The position numbers and the translations under genes were made by a program. The notes below the pieces were generated by a model. That model searched no databases and was not told the origin of the DNA. It saw only the letters and a list, made by a program, of their open reading frames with translations. Below, piece by piece: positions 12,638-13,072 of a DNA stretch of 13,072 bases (within the stretch, counting starts at the first letter, position 1; every line of letters starts with the position of its first letter). This stretch comes from DASTYK01 sp964384585 (GTDB taxonomy: Bacteria > Gemmatimonadota > Gemmatimonadetes > Longimicrobiales > RSA9). The stretch covers positions 1-13,072 of the forward strand of contig CAYLME010000098.1 of assembly GCA_964384585.1 (NCBI GenBank). Reading direction: 5' to 3'.

Positions 12638-13072
12638 AACTCCTCGAGCACGGCCACGTCGGTCTCCACCGACGCGCGCGCCGACAACACCGCCACGGCG
12701 TCCGCAGAGCCCACCCTACCCAGCGCCCAGGCGGCGTGTGCGCGCACCAGCCGCTCCGGATCCGAAAGCGCCGATGTCAACGCCGGCACCGCGTCCGGCG
12801 AACTCCAGTTGCCGAGGCCGACGCACACGTTGCGCGCGAACCCGGCGCGACCGGCACGGCGGATCGGCGAGCCCTGCGAGAACGCGTCCCACGACGCCTC
12901 GTCGAGCGCCGTCTCCAGGAGGGCAATCAGTGAGGGAGAAGCCGTCCCCGGATGCGCCGGAGTACTCTGCTGCGGCTGCACGCCGAACGGTGGCTCGCCC
13001 GGCGCACGCGCCGCGAACGCCCGCTCTGATGGCGGTGTCGAGAATTTGCGCGTGAACGGGCACACCTCCTGG
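12616..13072 (-). CDS. queG: Epoxyqueuosine reductase QueG, C-terminal part (5' end outside window)
   Basis: The frame is open to the right edge, so only the last 151 residues are seen. QueG is the cobalamin- and [4Fe-4S]-dependent cytoplasmic enzyme that reduces epoxyqueuosine to queuosine in the tRNA wobble base, the last step of Q biosynthesis. The visible N-terminal QEVCPFTRKF is the end of the ferredoxin-type cluster motif (C..C..C...CP) with its last cysteine. After a Pro-rich linker come LDEASWDAFSQGSPIRRAGRAGFARN and the HEAT-like repeat 'VGLGNWSSPDAVPALTSALSDPERLVRAHAAWALGRVGS', both characteristic of the QueG C-terminus. A GTG at 13065 is an internal valine codon, not a start. Viewed alone, the fragment could be taken for a generic HEAT-repeat protein; the QEVCP motif decides the call. 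Its last 15 codons are duplicated downstream at 11698-11754. Confidence 0.9.
   Translation of the reverse strand, partial: QEVCPFTRKFSTPPSERAFAARAPGEPPFGVQPQQSTPAHPGTASPSLIALLETALDEASWDAFSQGSPIRRAGRAGFARNVCVGLGNWSSPDAVPALTSALSDPERLVRAHAAWALGRVGSADAVAVLSARASVETDVAVLEELSAAMGA

Larger units (their letters stand above)
11698..12664. repeat. 57-bp direct repeats bracketing gene X (11698-11754 and 12608-12664)
   Basis: The two copies are in the same orientation, exactly 910 bp apart, and differ by one base. Recombination between them would delete gene X and its leader precisely, leaving queG intact and followed by the leader of gene Y. The right-hand copy is the natural 3' end of queG with 8 bases of downstream sequence. 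No integrase, transposase or terminal inverted repeat is present between the copies. Confidence 0.85.

Noticed and set aside
12616..13065. Stand-alone HEAT-repeat protein starting at GTG 13065
   Set aside because: The frame continues to the window edge, and the residues QEVCPF just upstream identify it as the C-terminal part of QueG.

Overview
The window is high-GC bacterial chromosome, densely coding, and looks like Gemmatimonadota or a close relative. The support is indirect. There is a SusC/SusD pair whose SusC carries a carboxypeptidase-like N-terminal domain. There is also a lipoprotein with the HFIVNW...GRTLPIRFWI module that I associate with that phylum, plus several secreted Ig-like proteins and GC-rich non-coding gaps. 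No RNA gene, CRISPR array, transposase or integrase was found.

Layout from left to right. (1) 1-1716, plus strand: the end of a SAM-dependent methyltransferase, then EcfT (CbiQ-type) and EcfA (CbiO-type) of an energy-coupling-factor importer, tightly spaced like an operon. The substrate-binding subunit is not in the window. (2) 1717-1831: a convergent gap with a hairpin over the ecfA stop codon and a perfect 18-bp inverted repeat. (3) 1832-6310, minus strand: a TonB-dependent SusC-like receptor followed by its SusD-like lipoprotein. The ribosome binding site of susD overlaps the stop codon of susC. A 355-bp leader or promoter gap with a hairpin and short repeats lies upstream. (4) 6666-7997, minus strand: an APC-family amino-acid permease. 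(5) 8202-9650: a YidB/DUF937 protein (minus) diverging from a LysM protein and a small lipoprotein (plus) that overlap by ATGA. (6) 9761-13072, minus strand: a lipoprotein 'Y' with a BIG2-type Ig domain and an ALK/LTK-like glycine-rich domain, a secreted Ig-related protein 'X', and the C-terminal part of epoxyqueuosine reductase QueG, which runs off the right edge.

The most unusual structure is in region 6. The last 57 bp of the queG locus (15 codons, stop codon and a few bases beyond) recur 910 bp away with a single mismatch, so gene X sits between two direct copies of the queG 3' end. X and Y also share a recognisable element in their 5' leaders. This could be a cassette inserted at the queG 3' end with restoration of the gene end, or a tandem duplication that has since decayed. 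The sequence alone does not decide between these.

How the genes work together: EcfT and EcfA form the membrane and ATPase parts of one importer. SusC and SusD form one outer-membrane uptake unit of unknown substrate, with an inner-membrane amino-acid permease encoded upstream on the same strand. The LysM protein and small lipoprotein look like envelope components. X and Y are probably exported surface or periplasmic proteins with related 5' leaders.
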